This document shows, piece after piece, positions 33,501 through 46,100 of a DNA stretch of 64,000 nt (the stretch's first letter is position 1; every line of letters begins with the position of its first letter). Source of the DNA: Perkinsus olseni. Its lineage: Eukaryota; Perkinsozoa; Perkinsida; Perkinsidae. The DNA is taken from contig JABANP010000254.1 in NCBI GenBank assembly GCA_013115135.1, positions 1 to 64,000 of the forward strand, in the 5' to 3' direction. Both the position numbers and the translations under genes were made by a program. The notes under the pieces were generated by a model. The model did not search any database. It saw nothing but the letters and a program-made list of their open reading frames with translations, and was not told the origin of the DNA.

Positions 33501-35210
33501 ATCGGCGTGCTGCCCACCTCGTCATTTCCGAGATCCCCAGTGCTACTTTGACGCCTCAGAATGCGGCTATCGTGAAGCCGCACTTCTTCCATCTGCAGGG
33601 GGGGTGTTTTGCTATGAATTGGTGGAGGAGTGGTACTCACCACACGGCGCATCCTGTCCACTAGAAGATAGTGTATCTTTTCAAGGTCGCCTTGGTAACA
33701 TAACTCGAGTAGGTCGTCCACGGTATTGTTGGCGCTAAAGACGTCCCAACAGATGACCTGCAGTTCGGTACGCATAGATCGAGCTCTTCGCTTCAACACT
33801 CTCTCGAGGATGTCATCACCACTCCTTCCTGAGGGGCGACGACGACTGGAGGGGGCAACCATCCCTAAGTTGGCCGGGCTTACTGACAGAAGGCGATCCT
33901 CTCCGACGACTCGGGAAGATGGACAAATTGCGGCTCTGCACGTCGGTTGGGTGAGCCGACTGAAGACGACTATTCTAAGATGGTCTCGGCAGCCGCAGCC
34001 ACCTACCGAACCTCCTCCCCGAGCACTCCCTCCACCAAGTCTGGCCCCACCAGAGTTACGCCGAGACGAAGAGGTTCGACTGTCAGCATCTGCAAGTGAT
34101 ACGCTCTACTGGGCACCACCCCCTAACCACAGCCGAGAATAATAACGCGCAACACGGGAAAGCAACCAGCAGGCCGCCGTCCATTAGAGATTTCCCATCG
34201 GCTGCATTAACGATTCCCATATTGAGTTCTTTGTTATCCTCGGCCCCTATTGATGAGCTGCATGGATTGGGGAACTCACCAGATGGTCTGCCGGGCACTG
34301 CAGGGCTCGAGGCTCTCCTCAATTGGGGTGGGGTAGGTGGAGGTAGACGTGATTCTGATAAAGATTCCGAAAAAGATGGTACGACTGGTAAGGATAGATG
34401 AGGAGGTGGTCGTAATGATGATGGCATCTGAAGGGCCCTTGAGGTGGACAACAACAGGAGTAACTGCTAGCAGGAGTAGGCCTGATGAGCAGGAGCCGAC
34501 GTGGGCCTAGCAGAAATTGTCCGCTCGGCTGATGCACAATTACATCCCACCTCAGACGCAAGGCCGCAGACAATTAAACGGTCGAAACGACGAGAAGTGA
34601 TCATCAGAAAAATATCCATTTCTTGTGTTGCTGTTTTTTGTTAATATTTCTCGCCATCCTTAACATGTCCTCAGACTGCTCGCTCATCTGGGCCGACTTA
34701 TCCTGGATGTCCGCCAACTTCTCCTGATTATTAACAATCTGCGCCCTCGCTCGGTCGAGCATCTCTTTCGTGTCTTCCGTCGGAGCCGAGGTACTCTGAG
34801 CCTCTCCGCCCTCGGACCCCCTCCCTGAGGAGGATCGTCGTTGCGGCTGCTGCTGCTGCTGCTGTTTGTCGGTGCCGATGAGTTTATCTCTGATATGGCC
34901 GAAAGTGGTGGTGGCGGTGGCAACAGCTCGATTGGCAGCTCGCTGACTGGCCTCTATCACCGCCCCCTGTCGTATCTGCTCCTGCATTCTCTGTGTAATA
35001 TCCGAGGTCGACTCGAGGAGATCAAGGCGAGAAAGATACGCTCTCTGCGCCAAGACGACTTCGGCCTCGTCGGCGGCTTCGTCGATTGCAAACGACGAGA
35101 CGGTAACTCTGGACATTCCATCATGAAACCGTAAGATACGTCCTCCAGCAGTGACCCAGATCAAGCTAAGATTCTCCTCGTCATCCTCATCAGGGAGACC
35201 TCTACCAACC
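30547..35210 (-). repeat. Right arm of large inverted repeat
   Basis: Reverse complement of 22225-27278 without the 380-bp duplication. The inner boundary is CGCGGTCA at 30547; similarity ends near 35210, within the tomosyn-like gene. Confidence 0.95.
30645..34427 (-). CDS. Membrane adenylate cyclase (class III), right-arm copy
   Basis: Paralogue of 23000-27142 and convergent with it. It starts at the same ATG (34427) and has the same exon plan, with a single copy of the membrane exon. The catalytic exon cluster spans about 30870-32000, with [22 protein letters not shown] and NTASR all intact. The intron before the membrane exon is 48 nt and free of stops, so it could be retained in frame. 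Relative to the left copy one G is missing in the last exon (GTAATCGG versus GTAGATCGG). The acidic tail therefore ends in a different, longer sequence with its stop at 30645. This is the more plausible working gene. The expected product is cAMP made at a membrane; single-domain cyclases must dimerise to be active. Confidence 0.87.
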
Positions 35211-37170
35211 AAGACGCCATCTTGCAATCTTACCAATTCCGCAACGCCGTCTTCATTCGCCACAGCCACACACCGACCCAAGTCGCCTCCACCATCAACA
35301 ATCTGCGCAGCTACGATATCACTGCCCTCGCACGCCAGAACCGTCCACCGGGCACTCTCGACCAGCCCGAACCGCTGAACCGTCACTCCAGGGAACTGGC
35401 CTACGACCACGTCAAGAGAGGCAGCATCAACTCCAGGCGCTGAGTTTGCTATCAATAAGCGATGGTCGACTTGGACACGTCTGCCGCTCTCGGTGGTTAC
35501 GATGAGGTAGTTACCCGCCATCTGCAAGGAGTGGATGGCCTCGTCGCAGTTGTAGACTTGGAATTTCGTGGCGAGTGACAGAACCGAGCCATCGGAATAG
35601 CCAGCAAAGACGGTCCCTACGCTGAGGTCTGCGCAGAGGGCGGTGACAGGAGTCTCCGAAGTCGAAGTGAAGAGGACGGACATATTCCAAGCGGAGTAGA
35701 TGTAACAGCGCAGTCCTTGTTGGCCACCACACAGAAGAACGCCCTCCCACCTGCCGAGGTCCCAGGTTCGAACCCCGGCGGCGGCATTTTTAGACAGTTT
35801 GAACAGCAGCTTCTCTGTCGGTCCGCCCCTAGGCAACTCACAGACCGCATTCCGACCAGCAGCCATCCACGGGCTCAGCGACAGACTTCGACCAAAACCG
35901 ACAACCTCCATGCCGCCATCCTCGGCCTCTGTCAGAGTCAATAATTTCTCGCGCGCCTTGTCAAACCGCGCTGCAACGATTTCGCAGGATTCCTCTGAAC
36001 CACCCCGCCGCCGCGGCCGCCGCGACCGATTGGTATTCGAGTCCACCGGCTGTGCTGACCTCAGAGTACCTGCGAGAGGGATGAGTATCAGAGATCATCA
36101 CAGCCACACAGAGGAGAGTGCGGCAAGATCGGATAAGCCTCTGTCGAAGACCCCTTCGGTATTTCTCCATCACGAGGAGCCTCTCACTGACTTGACAGGT
36201 AAGCTCATGAATGGATTATTCATCAGCGGAACACGGCTGTTTTACAGAGTACCGGTCCACGGTTTATTGGGCGAAAAATTCCGTATGCGCCCAATAACCA
36301 CTCACCTGTGGCAGCATCGAAGTCGAACTCGCCCAGACAGGTGGCCAGCGCTATGATACCGTCCCGACGGAAGAGGATATCGAAAACCGTGTCCGCTGGT
36401 CGAGGGAGGTCGATGGACGTTCCGTTGGGCATCTCCATCCACAACTGACGAGCAAGTTATAAATACTGTCGTACCACTCCATCTGCAACTCACATCGTTC
36501 TCCGGATTCACCCACACTGTCACCCAAGCACTCGGCTGGAACTCGCAAGCTGCAATACAGCTGGCACCATGGAGAGCTGCATTGATGCCGGCCTTTTGAT
36601 CGGATAGCCACCCTCTACTTGCCGGCGAGTAGAATCGAACCGGGGACCTTTCGAATGGCGGGCCACTCCGGGGGTGTTCAATAAAGCGATTTTGAAATTC
36701 AGTATCGATTATGGAAACGCATCTTAAGCCTAAAACCGATTCCAGAATCGATTGCAAATCTCAGAATCAGCTCGGGTGTTCAACAATCTCTCCCTCCCTT
36801 GAGTTTCCCGAACCCATTGCTGAAGTTCCGAGCTGGGGGGCGGCCCTAACGCCTGGTGAGGCAGCAGGGTATCGGGTATCACCCCCAGATGGCGGCCCAA
36901 CACGTCAAGGTCAACACCAAGACGACCTGCTCACTTCTCATTCCCGATTAGCCAGGTCGATCCATCTCTATTAGTAGCCAACACGGTGACCATGCCGCCA
37001 CCACCGGCGTCCAGTACCAGCGGGGCCAGGTACGGCCGCCTGGCGTCACTCGCGTCAACTACCTAAAGAGAGATGAGTAGCCGAAGGCATGGCAGCATCT
37101 AACGACGCGAGCATTCGAAGGAGGTGTTAGAGGGGACAAGGAGCCCCCGGCATCCGGTACTCCGACTGTA

Positions 37171-37203
<33 letters not shown>

Positions 37204-40200
37204 CATACAGTTGAGAATTTGCTATCGAGCCTTTAGGATAACAAGGGTGGAATAGAACACGCTACGGCTGAGCAGTCGATGAGATTAGTGAATACGAAAG
37301 AGGATTCGCCCTTCGGATCTTCCACCAGCGTGATGTGCATGGTCAACCTCTGTCATTGACAGAGGTACGTTCCCAAGACCGCTTCAGACCGCATTCAGTC
37401 CATACCGGCTGTTCCGCGTCCTCGTCTGTAAACGGTGATAAGGCACGCTTTATTGCAAGGAGATCGCCAACGACCTGTCCAGTTCTCACTGAATTCCTAT
37501 TTTGATACCAGAAATCCCCCGAATCACAGCTTCGATACGGGGCACCACAGCAAGTTTATACCATCATAGGCGCACTAACACTATCTATCACGCCTTAACG
37601 GTTCTATTCGTTCTCACCTTAACGTTCCCTGTTGAGGTCCCCACCAGACACATGCCAGTCCGGCCAACTTGAGCCAACTTCACCACGGTCGACGTCTGCG
37701 ATATCTCTGGAATGAAAATATCTTAACATCATCATGGGGTTACACAAGTCAACCTACCGATAACCACCGGATCCGCTTTCTCGCAAGAAGAATCTTTCGC
37801 GTGCGCAAGATCCCACACAAAAACGACCTGAATTGGATACTGCACAGATCGACCTAAGATTCCAACCTACGTTAGCAGCCGCGGCGATGACAACTCCCCG
37901 GCCCTCCAACGCGAGGGCTTCATGGACGTCCCCTGGTGGTACTTGACCCGGCAAAACCTGCAAAAGAAGCCACCGTTTCGCTCCGCTAACGCAAGCAAAT
38001 CCAATCGCTAGCAAAGATTCCTCTCCTTCATCCGTGCTCGACACAGGTTAACCTGCGCGTATCTTACCACATTCAGCTGATCCGTACACACTTTCAATCC
38101 GCCATCTCGCAAAGGGAAAGCCAATAGCCCTAGCTCGCCATCAACTGCCATACACGAGTATCTAACCACCGCGAAAATCGCCACGAAATTATCAGTTCTT
38201 ACATCCACTTGTCACACACCCCAACACGGGCAGTGGTGAGCTCATGCCGCAGGTCAGCTTTACTGACACCACTAGCTGTGGCAACAGGCGCGGTGGCGGT
38301 CCGGACCACAGGAGACTCATCGTCACCATCAAGCACATCAGACGATATTGAAGAAGACGATGATGGCGAAGATCTGCTGCGACCGGGAGACGGTCTGAAC
38401 GAAACAGCAATCATCCACCCTCACACTGAGCGCGACCTACGACCGGGGCTCCACCGTCCGCTGTGCATCACCCGAGGGCGACGGCCTAAAGACAGCAAAG
38501 GAAAGTGTACAACATGGCAATCATCGCCTTCCATTGCAGTAAAATTTACCTGGCAAATAGGGAGTCGATTCCCTTAGTCTCGATGCTCGGTAGGCGTTCT
38601 TGCTGAACAGAGGTGCTCTCGGGCTTGCTGCTGCTAGTAGCCGTCGCCGCTTTCTTGGCCTTCCGAAAATCCGAAATGAAATCCATCTCGAAATGTGACG
38701 TTCAAAAACCTGGCTGAGGGCTTCTGCAGCGGTAAGCTGAATCACCAATATCTCTCTCCCCCAAAAAAATCGCAAATTTTGATTTTTTCTGCTATTTTTT
38801 CACCAAAATTTGTTTTCTGGAATCTGGGGAAAATGAGAAAATCGAAAATAATGACGTCGAAAAAACTAAGAAAAAGTACTTCAAAGGCAGTCAATGCCCA
38901 ATCGTGCAGTTTCTGAATTGGACTCGCAACCAGGAAAAATTCCCGAGCGGAAATTTCCGAGAAAAAATTTCTACAAAATTTACATCGACATTTCTTCCCA
39001 GCCCGGACCAAATGGCATCAGCTCAAGCACGGAAAAAGAATCTTCCCATGAGGTTAACGCATCTCTCGCAAGCTCAACCCAAAGATTCTCACAAACCCAA
39101 TACCAATACCACACCTCGACCAACGCTTAAATTGAAGGGACTTCAAGTAAAACCCTCGAGAAAGGGTAAGAAACAGGGTAAATGTATTAACCGATTAACG
39201 TTCAATTTTCTCAAACACGAGTTGTCGTGCCAAAGGCAGGGCCGTCCGCAAAGTCTTCTCCGTCGGCAGCCCAACTGCGTGCCACCGGATGTATCCAAGC
39301 CGGTCTATCAGTAAAACTAACAACAGGTTGAAGCTGGCAAGATACGAGTTGAAAAGATACGCTCACTCACCAACAGGCAACCCTGGGTTATATAAGTGCA
39401 GTTTGGGTACTAAATCTCGACGCCATTTACCACGATAGACATACGTGTTCATTTGTTCGTCGCGTCCTTCGACCTAAGATACCAAAAGATACCCCCGCAC
39501 GAACTCAGCATTTCCAACCTGGTCGCGTAGGGCAAGCTTGGTCAAAGGGTGCGTCCGCCGATTGATCCAACCTTCATGAAAGTGTACCTCGAACCAGATC
39601 ACTACAGCAACACTCCGTCGCGCGCCACGAAATTCCGAATCATACCGTCTTCAACCTAGTATCTTTTAACCGTTTCATATGCTACCTACCTGAAGCATTT
39701 GAGTATCTTCCCTTCCGTCCAACACCGGCTTCAACGCATCTTTCCACATCCTCACACCAGAATAAAGCGAAGATAGCGGTTGGCCTACAAGAATTCACCT
39801 CCACCAAAATTCCGAAAAATGGAAGAAATCAAAATTTTCCCCCGCTCGAAACCTAATGAATTAACGGAAATTCCGTCGTTAATTTTCCCGGATTTTTTCT
39901 CAAATTCGTAAAATTCTGTTCTCATATTTTTCATATTCACACACGCACAGATTATCTTTCCAACCCACCCGAGAATATGTGCATGACGGTGATTTTCCCT
40001 TGCAGTTTGTTGAACAGAGTGCACGCCTTAGCAGAGAACCGCCACGACTGGCTCTGGGGCTGATATATCTGAGATGAAGACACGATTGCAACCACTAGGA
40101 GTGGCGAAGGGTGTGGTACTACGAATTCTAAGACCCCGCCACGCCAGTATGTCGCTGAAATCACCAAAAATTACTAACTCAATTCTCACCGAAAAAATAG

Positions 40201-41941
40201 CATTTTAGAAACTCCCAAATTTGTCGTTCTCTCGGGGAAAAATGCACGAGAGAATATCTCCCACTACGTGAACGGCGAGGTCGCCGATCACTCGTTATTG
40301 ATTTCGGTCGTTGACTTATCGACTAGCATGGCATCATCATCAGATATTAATATCCTCCTTCCCAAATAAATGACTCTGATTCTCCAGCAGATGCTGAGTT
40401 GTCACCGGGAAGGACCGTGCTCGGGCCCCGAGACGCTACACCCCAGTGCAAGTTCACGAGGAGAGCTCCAATCACACGACCCGACGACGCGGAAAACGCG
40501 ATTCACATCCAGTCTTCCGCGATAGCAACTGTCGCGAAGAAAAGCGTTCTTTCGGGGAATTTTTGGAATTTCTCGCTCGGGAAACAAAATCTTGATGAAA
40601 ATCTTGAAAATCAAAAAATCCCTTATTCTTCCTTTTCCCTTACTACCGGATCGACATAAAGATCCAACGGCCACCGGTAGGCAACTGATCTCGGGATGAG
40701 TACGTTGGTCCAATTATATGCTGCCGTTTGACCCTCATGGTAAGGTTCAATAACCAGGTTACAAGAGTATCTTGTAGAGAATCTTTCATGCTGGTGATAC
40801 ACGGAATAACCTACTTAGGCGACATATCTATTGGTGCCGAGTATCCTAACGTTTTCCGCACAGCTTCCATTGCCAACCCGAAAGGCCCCACCTGACAAAC
40901 TAGTGCAATACGAAAACCCGAAAAATGAGTCGAAAAACAATGGAAAAAATTCTGAAAATTTTACGGAATTTCCCCCAGGGAACTGAAGCGACTATGCCCG
41001 ACTAAAAGTACGGTGACGCGTGTGAAATTAATATGAACCTTTCACCCATCTTGCTTCTCACGAGAAGCTTCCGTCTTCAACTAAGGTGAAATCCTCAAAT
41101 CTATCACTACCATCGCCCTCGTTGCATCCCCCTCAGCCAGCGCTGCTGCCTCCCTCGACGACCCTCTGTATAACGAATTCCTAACTGCCATTCCGCCGGG
41201 TATGTTAGACCACATTGATCGCACCTGAGGCCCGATCTCAATCAGCGTCAAATCAGTAGTGAACTCATTTGCGGAGAATTTTTATCGATCCACCAAACGA
41301 CGCGGAGCGGATCTTGAGTATTTTTTCGAAAATTAGAAAATTTAGCGAGCCCGATCGTTTGTGATGATTCATACTCACAGAAAAAATTCTCTGATCAATA
41401 GCCTACAACGCCACCCTCGGAAATTTCTGCTCTACTCATCACGGAATCCTACAACAAAACCTCATCATGGTCTTTCATAGGCAACAAAGATACGCATCGG
41501 AACTACAGTCCTAAGTGGATTGCTATTACACACAACATATCCAAGAAACAGCTTCTGATTCGTGATTGTTACGGAGATACCGCTCCTTTCGCAAATATTC
41601 TAAGATTGTTTGGAGCACTGTATCCGATAAAATCATTTTTCGCTTCATCAACTGAAGCTAGCCACAATTGCCCCTGACTCATCCGTCAAAAAATTCCAAA
41701 TCTCGAATTTCGCTGAGGCATCCTCCAAGGTCAATACGATTACTCGCAAACCAGTCGCCAGGTCGATAAGCATGGAGATCCCCATCACTACCATCGGGGC
41801 CAGGGAAGCTGTCTTCAACTCAGTATCGATCGATTCTCCGAATTTGATATTTTCAACCCCCCCGCCCTCGGGAGCTTTCATGATAGAATCTTCAGAAGGC
41901 CGCTGTACAGGAGCATCAGACGAACCGCTGGAACCAACCAA
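34604..41941 (-). CDS. Tomosyn/Lgl-like syntaxin-binding protein (beta-propeller plus SNARE-like tail)
   Basis: The 3' exon 36069-34604 is open throughout. It ends in a coiled coil (DRARAQIVNNQEKLADIQDK) and KKWIFF, which aligns by eye with the R-SNARE-like tail of tomosyns. Upstream exons join in phase and read as WD/beta-propeller strands: 36444-36306, 36617-36494 (CEFQPSAWVTVWVNPEND), 37062-36935 (MVTVLATNRDGSTWLIGNE), 37706-37618 (MCLVGTSTGNVK), 37839-37758 (VVFVWDLAHAKDSS) and one ending at 37871. Less certain exons lie further 5', including 41941-41660 (VIVLTLEDASAKFEIWNF). Tomosyn/Lgl/Sro7 proteins bind t-SNAREs and regulate exocytosis. At the zero layer, where R-SNAREs have Arg, I read Asn. 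The 5' end is not resolved; exons above 38.4 kb could belong to a neighbouring gene. The 3' third lies inside the right inverted-repeat arm. Confidence 0.65.
35757..35778 (+). repeat. tRNA T-arm-like (box B) motif
   Basis: Plus strand AGGTCCCAGGTTCGAACCCC. It lies within the tomosyn-like 3' exon, or in a roughly 95-nt retained intron of it whose acceptor would be the CGGCAG next to the motif. Confidence 0.6.
36631..36648 (-). repeat. tRNA T-arm-like motif at an intron 3' end
   Basis: On the minus strand GGTCCCCGGTTCGATTCT directly precedes the inferred acceptor of exon 36617-36494 in the tomosyn-like gene. Confidence 0.6.
37171..37203 (+). repeat. (GAT)11 microsatellite
   Basis: Eleven uninterrupted GAT units within an intron of the tomosyn-like gene. 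Confidence 0.97.
37840..37870 (-). other. 31-nt intron with recurrent core
   Basis: GT...AG segment between exons reading AAAN and YPIQVVFVWDL; 31 nt is not a multiple of three, so removal is needed to keep the propeller frame. It contains GGAATCTTAGGTCGA, a version of the recurrent intron core. Confidence 0.65.
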
Positions 41942-43123
41942 CGTATCTAAGGTTGAACCGAGCGATGTACAGAAAATAAGATTCCCCGATCAGGTCTGCC
42001 GAACTGACTAGCGTAAAAATTTGTCAAACTTCCGCACAAAGCCATATTCATAATCCAACGGTAAGATGTTTCCTTTCACGAGTTGTGCAGTTTTTGGTAT
42101 CGGCAACAAAGAGCACATTCCAAGAAAAAGGATCACTACTTACCACCTGGCAGCCAAGATTTTCCAATCTTCGCGATTCCTCAAAAATGACATACGGCGG
42201 ACGCAATCGGCAGGATTCACGGAAATTATGGTATCATGAAATTACAGCGACCATCCAGCTGCATCGTTAATTGCAACTACCGTAACACCGCCGTTGACAG
42301 CCGAAAAGGAGATTTACCGTTGAAAGTTTAGATTTTTCAGGATTTTCCACTCGGGATTTTTCCGGCTCTCGAGCCCAATTCGGAAGCTTCGATATTGGAC
42401 GCTAACTGCTTTATAGCCTTTTCTCAGTCTACTTGCAGAAAAGAGTTACTGTGGGGCATCTGATAAAACTATGCAGATCCGAAGTTGAAGACGGTGTTAC
42501 TCACGTCCGAAAGATACTCACTGTCATGCATGCTCAATATTCCCTAATTAACTAATACCACAAATCGCCCACATCTCCATCCCTCACTACTACCATCGCT
42601 AACAGCAGCCATAGAACTGAACCCGGACGCCACAGCTGAGCGCGACAATACACGGACAGTCCCGAAGGAGACCCGTCCGACAGCCGCTGTCCATCTCGAT
42701 ATTATCATAATTAACAATCAACTTGAAAGAACATCGAAAACTTTTCGGAGACTGAATGATACCCTTTTGTGACGGCAGATCGTACCAGCCAGAGCATCAC
42801 CAACCATAAAAACTAACTTCGCCCCTCAAGCAGCGCATTCGATAAATTGCAAGCGAGATATACTCTAGATACCCAATTGGGAACGCCCGAGGGCCGGTCG
42901 GAAGCTACGATGTGTCGAAGCCGAGAAAAAGCATCAAGTTTGATAATCATCGAAAGGGTGAAGTACAAAATCTCCGGGAAAGGTACAAAATCCAAGGAAG
43001 CGCGTTCGACAGGGAGGCAAAAGCAACAGCTCTCCGTGGGCGCGCGCGTAATTTCGCGGCGCGTGAAAAATACCGCGCCCGATCTACTATCCGCCTTGCG
43101 TTATATTACTTTCTCATCTTGTA
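41942..43123. other. Unresolved region between divergent genes
   Basis: May contain further 5' exons of the minus-strand tomosyn-like gene (a possible ATG at about 42810, MVGDALA) and the DRC1 promoter. No exon can be supported firmly. Confidence 0.3.
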
Positions 43124-46100
43124 ATGGATAAGGCCATAGCAATTGCTGCCCGATCGGATGCGGCTTTAGTCGAAGAGATTTCTAACATAAAAGTGGATGC
43201 TGATGATGCTGAGAATGGTAGGAGGATACAGGATGAGAATGCCCGATTGGATAGGTAATAAGTGCCCTTGGGGGGAATCGAACCCGGGACCATCGTATTA
43301 TCAGTGAACGCGTAGATGATGGTTCAGTAAGAGGTTAACCGTCAAACTGCAGCAGGCGGAGCAACCAGCGTTGCTATTGATTGAATTTTCTTGTAAAATT
43401 GGATTTTTTGCGGTTTTTTTATTTTTCCGTTTTCCTTTGATTTTTTCCCGCGCACTCGGACCGTGTCGCCAGCAACAAAACCGCATCATGAGCTGTTCAC
43501 GCCCTTATTTTCCGCTTTTTCGAAATTTTTCGATAGCGAAGGGCTACATTATCCAGCCTTTTTATGAGAAGAAAGATCCGCTTCGAGGACATTGCTTTTG
43601 AGCGCTAGTAAAGATACCACACCATAATGAAATCACTCTCCAGAAGTGCCAGAGTTTGATTATGAAGGCGGATAGTATAGAAATTGGCGAAAAAACGTTT
43701 TTATAAATACTAATTTGGTACGCTTTCTCTGTCTCCAGGTACGAAACCCTACAGATCGAAGCGATCACGTCTAATAGGAAAAATGCCGCAGTTGAGATGA
43801 AGTGGTCGGATTTGGCACGAATAAACATCGCGCAGGTGATATAATATTAGATGTCAGCGCCGGGGATCGAACCTGGGACCTTTGTCTTAGGAGTTGGCAA
43901 AGGAATTGGAGACGCAGACGATATCATGTCAAGCTATTATCGATTCTAAAGTGAGTTTCTCACGCGCCACGAAATTATGCTCGACGTGCTCTGTTTTCAG
44001 GACCGACGAATTCGAGAATTTTTGGCGGAATTGGAGGAAAAAAATTTCACTTTTGTGAAAGCTATGAAAAGGGCGGAAGAGGATGTAGTAGATAAGGGGA
44101 GGGAGAGTAAAAAAGAGGTTGACGCTGGGAAAGTAGCATAAAATTCAATGCCCTGCTCGGGCCGAAATGCCTCACTATGATACACTTTGCGCAGTTCGCG
44201 AAGATGATTAGATATCGAACAATTTCGTGGCGAGTGACGCTAGCAGGTTCGTAAAATGACGAAGTTGATAACAGAAAACGTCCGACGGCAGCGGGAGGTT
44301 CACCGAGGGCAGTTGAAATTTTTCGAGGAGTATCTTCAAAAGGACCGAGCTGATCTGTTAGCTGAGCAAAAGAAGGAGCTAGATACTCTTTTCGAGCAGC
44401 GGAGGCAGGTAGTATCTTAGGTTGAACCTTGGAAGATACGAAGTAGGTTGGGTAATGTTGTCAGAGGGAAGAGAGTGAGTTCCTTGAGCAACGGCAAGAG
44501 CGGGAGAAGCAATTCCATCAGAAAAACGAAGACTTGTGCCATCGGGTGAGACTAGCATTGAATTTTTTGGTGCTAAATTTTATTACCAAAATTTCAAATT
44601 CTTTCATTCTTTCAAATTCATCTATCACTAAAATTTTCCCGAATTTGCCAAAAATTTTCGGCGAAAATTCCGCCCCCTGAAAATATACCCTAAAGTAGCT
44701 ATTAGACAGCGTTTAGTGTGTCGTACGGAGCTGGGAGGAATCGGAGAATTCCTGCATATCAATTCCGGTGAGCTACGGTATTTTTCATACATTTCTCGTA
44801 GTCCGCGGAGTGCCCCAGTGGAAGGATTTTGTATTTTTGTATGGCCATCGTATATTTTCCAGCAAGTGTTCTCTCAACTTTTTTTAACTGTACTTGACGT
44901 TTTCACGTGAAAAATGATCTGCGTGAAAAGTGATCACCTCGAGCCTCTTTCGTATCCTTATTACGTCGTACATGATTCAGGCGGGATGAGCAAATGATTC
45001 TGCGGTTTCTAGTGGAAAACTTGGAGAAAAATTTCAGTTTTTTTCTGTCATTTTGTCATTTTTTCTCAAGAAATTAATTTTTTCTCCTACCGCTGAAGTC
45101 TCTACCAACCGTTTCACATTTCACTATCCACGTAGAAAACTCTCCATTAGTTTTTATTTCTTTTTTGTAATTAATGGAGAAGATTTCCTGCTATTCTGGG
45201 AACGGTTCAGTCTCTTTGTGGCATTCCCTCAGGACTTGGATGAATTTAACAAAGTAAAGATGTCGCTAGAGGGGTCCATCCACGAGTTGGAGCAACACTT
45301 GGAGCGGTCTATGGCCACTTACCAGTTGAATAAGGAGAAACTAGATTACAATCTACAGGTAGGCCATCTTGCTATCTTGATGTCTCTTGCATTTCCTCAA
45401 CGCTTCGGATCAGGTTTTAGCGGAGCGAAATAAGAGCATAGCGCGATCGAAGCGAGTTATAAGACCAAGCTGAGCAAGTTGCGTGATGCTAAACAGAGAA
45501 TCTCAGACAAGTAAATCGTCCCATCATCAACCTAAGATACCTTTCCTCGGGGGTGCCATCGGATCACCGTGAAATTATGCTGATGATGGAAAAAATCGCA
45601 GGAACGTAAAATTAGGGAAAAATTGGGAAAAATCTCGAAAATTTGGGCAAGTAATCTGGATAGATCTGGAAAAAAAAACACATTCCCACTCGCGGTTGGT
45701 ATAAATCTTCGGAGAGTATTGTCTTTTTGAAAATCAACCGTCCAGTGATTCGGTGGAGGTGTGGTATGAGGAAGCTTCTATCCGTCTGCTAGGTTCGTCA
45801 AGATGGAGACCACCTCACGCAAAGACAACGGCAATTTAACGGAAGAATTGGCCCGACTGATGCAACAGTATCGACACGTGCTGGAGAAAACAAGAAGGTT
45901 CGAAGAACAAGATCAGAAAAAGTTCTCGGACGTCTGGGCCAATAACGAGACGGAGGTTCGACGTCTCGTGGAGAAAGTATTGGATGGGGATAGAATCATA
46001 CACGAACAGGTATTGGAGGGAAATCGATAAGCGGGGCGAGCGCTAGTGGCGGTAGTGAGACGCGGATTTTTGGAAGGAAAATTGGTGTTTTTTGGAAAAA

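Noticed and set aside
35617..35850. Minus-strand frame containing PPPGFEPGTS
   Set aside because: This peptide is a known translation artefact of T-arm-like DNA. The real reading in this strand is the tomosyn-like frame or an intron.
37171..37203. GAT repeat as a CRISPR or satellite array
   Set aside because: Simple trinucleotide microsatellite in an intron, with no spacers.
41390..41670. Plus-strand open stretch of about 90 codons (NISKKQLLIRDCYGDTAPF)
   Set aside because: No start codon, no domain, and it lies opposite exons of the minus-strand propeller gene. I could not decide it and left it out.
43250..43310. tRNA gene at the GGTTCGATTCCC motif
   Set aside because: No matching acceptor, D or anticodon stems upstream, and the segment is exactly an intron of DRC1. 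The same holds for 43861, 36631, 35757 and 22099.
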